A stretch of 20,945 nt of DNA from NCBI GenBank assembly GCA_964575575.1, contig CAZNQQ010000012.1, forward strand, positions 1 through 20,945, given 5' to 3'. Source of the stretch: UBA2163 sp964575575 (GTDB lineage Bacteria; Patescibacteriota; Minisyncoccia; Phycocordibacterales; UBA2163). Both the position numbers and the translations under genes were made by a program. The notes under the pieces were generated by a model. The model had not been told where the DNA came from, made no database searches, and worked only from the letters and a program-made list of their open reading frames with translations. Positions 19,965 to 20,945 of the stretch are shown here, piece after piece. Numbering within the stretch: position 1 is the stretch's first letter; each line of letters begins with the position of its first letter.

Positions 19965-20858
19965 ATGGCGACGCTTTATACACAACAGGACAGGAATGTT
20001 AGAAGGACATGGGTTTTGATGACTCTGTTTTTGATAGTGGTTATTGCTATTGGTTGGGCTTTTAGTTTTATATATCAGAGCCCAGGGATATTATACTTCG
20101 CAGTATTTTTCGCTATCATAATGAATTTCTTTAGTTATTGGTATTCTGATAAGATAGTCCTTAAAATGTCTGGCGCGCATCCAGTAATAAGGGAACAAAA
20201 TAGGGAATTATGGAATGTTGCCCAAAACCTATCTATAACAGCAGGACTTCCGATGCCAAAGCTGTTCATAATAAACGACTCTGCGCCCAATGCATTTGCT
20301 ACAGGTCGCAACAAAGAGCATGCTGTGGTTGCAGTAACCACAGGGCTCTTGAATATGCTAGACAAAAATGAGCTAGAGGGTGTAGTAGCCCACGAGCTCT
20401 CACATATTGGTAACAGAGATATACTGATCTCTACTATTATCGTAGTTTTGGTAGGTTTCGTCACTTTGCTTTCTGACTTTTTCCTAAGAATGTCACTTTT
20501 TGGCCACGGTGGTGGCAGAGGTGGGGACGACAGAGCAAGGATGTTTATGACGATAGCTGGTATAGCTTTAGCAATACTGGCTCCTATTATTGCTATACTT
20601 ATTCAGCTTGCAATTTCTCGCAAGAGAGAGTTCTTAGCAGACGCTTCCGGTGCGCTTCTGACGCGCTACCCTGAAGGGCTTGCATCAGCGCTTGAAAAGA
20701 TTGGTGCGTACAATAAGCCAATGAAAAAGGCGAACAATGCCACAGCGCATCTTTTCATCTCTAATCCGTTTGGTGGAAGATCGCATACTGGCATGAGAAA
20801 GCTTTTTATGACTCACCCAGCTGTGGAAGATAGGGTAAAAGCACTTCGCAATAAATAA
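19965..20858 (+). CDS. htpX: membrane zinc metalloprotease HtpX
   Basis: M48 protease that degrades damaged membrane proteins. Spans at about 15-35 and 41-60 precede the catalytic HELSH (143-147), followed by two more (about 154-172 and 193-217). The third zinc ligand is E222 in KREFLADASGALLTR. A short Gly-rich loop (GHGGGRGGDD, 180-189) lies between. Length 297 is typical. The stop is 2 nt before tRNA-Ser. Fits the lemA-Nudix-htpX operon as an envelope quality-control unit. Confidence 0.95.
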   Translation: MATLYTQQDRNVRRTWVLMTLFLIVVIAIGWAFSFIYQSPGILYFAVFFAIIMNFFSYWYSDKIVLKMSGAHPVIREQNRELWNVAQNLSITAGLPMPKLFIINDSAPNAFATGRNKEHAVVAVTTGLLNMLDKNELEGVVAHELSHIGNRDILISTIIVVLVGFVTLLSDFFLRMSLFGHGGGRGGDDRARMFMTIAGIALAILAPIIAILIQLAISRKREFLADASGALLTRYPEGLASALEKIGAYNKPMKKANNATAHLFISNPFGGRSHTGMRKLFMTHPAVEDRVKALRNK

Positions 20859-20860
20859 TT

Positions 20861-20945
20861 GGAGGATTCGCATAGTGGTTTATTGCGCCACCTTGGAAAG
20901 GTGGTATACCGCAAGGTATCATGGGTTCGAATCCCATATCCTCCG
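20861..20945 (+). tRNA. tRNA-Ser (GGA)
   Basis: Class II tRNA: acceptor GGAGGAT/ATCCTCC, anticodon stem CCACC/GGTGG around TTGGAAA (anticodon GGA), long variable arm with TACC/GGTA and a GCAA loop, T stem ATGGG/CCCAT, discriminator G as the last base of the window. It starts 2 nt after the htpX stop. Confidence 0.94.

Overview
The window looks like a chromosomal segment of a small-genome, AT-rich bacterium of the Candidate Phyla Radiation (Patescibacteria), most likely Parcubacteria/Paceibacteria. This is inferred from gene content and style: short versions of conserved proteins (release factor 2 with a cut-down domain 1, Obg without a C-terminal extension), many small single-span membrane proteins, tRNA genes without encoded CCA, a tandem Cys-repeat secreted protein, and tight gene packing. 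A run of 100 N at 8082-8181 shows that it is an assembled scaffold. No rRNA, CRISPR array, transposase or integrase was seen.

Layout. 1-400: three tRNAs (initiator Met on the minus strand; elongator Met and Asp on the plus strand) and a terminator. 416-977: an orphan transcription unit with a good promoter, a roughly 275-nt structured leader, a 48-codon ORF with a strong Shine-Dalgarno (SD) sequence, and a long terminator. 979-6452: a housekeeping block, with alr on the minus strand and tRNA-Thr, prfB, ftsE, ftsX and pyrG on the plus strand, closed by a bidirectional terminator. 6438-7162: a Cys-rich small protein gene (minus), a 12-bp tandem repeat array, tRNA-Gln and a 59-aa membrane protein. 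7163-8490: a non-housekeeping locus with a small minus-strand ORF, two inverted-repeat operator candidates, a DUF4406-like protein and a YpjD-type MazG pyrophosphohydrolase around the N gap. 8506-10215: an unknown 389-aa membrane protein and a Janus/Ocnus (PHPT1-like) protein, each with a strong SD. 10235-14590: a CNNM/CBS transporter-like protein, a membrane protein, a DHH phosphoesterase, obg, a HAD hydrolase and a small secreted protein. 14587-15726: a sigma-54-type AAA+ activator. 15778-18849: three probable envelope genes, including the Cys-repeat protein and a two-helix membrane protein whose frame is split by one amber codon. 18863-20945: lemA, a Nudix hydrolase, htpX and tRNA-Ser.

Two styles of gene start coexist. 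Several core genes have a -10-like hexamer ending exactly 6 nt before ATG and no SD, which predicts leaderless mRNAs (ftsE, ftsX, the 59-aa protein, CNNM, DHH). Other genes have a long leader and a strong SD (the 48-aa ORF, the Cys-rich 61-aa protein, the 389-aa membrane protein, the Janus/Ocnus protein, the AAA+ activator). prfB is an extreme case: its ATG lies one base after the 3' end of tRNA-Thr, so tRNA 3' processing would itself create the mRNA 5' end.

Functionally, alr, ftsEX and htpX/lemA point to cell-wall and membrane upkeep; prfB, obg and the tRNAs to translation; pyrG, MazG, Nudix and the DUF4406-like protein to nucleotide supply and clean-up. The most novel material is the orphan structured unit (416-977), the divergent locus at 7163-7620, the tRNA-prfB junction, the amber-split gene, the 12-bp array and the Cys-repeat protein.
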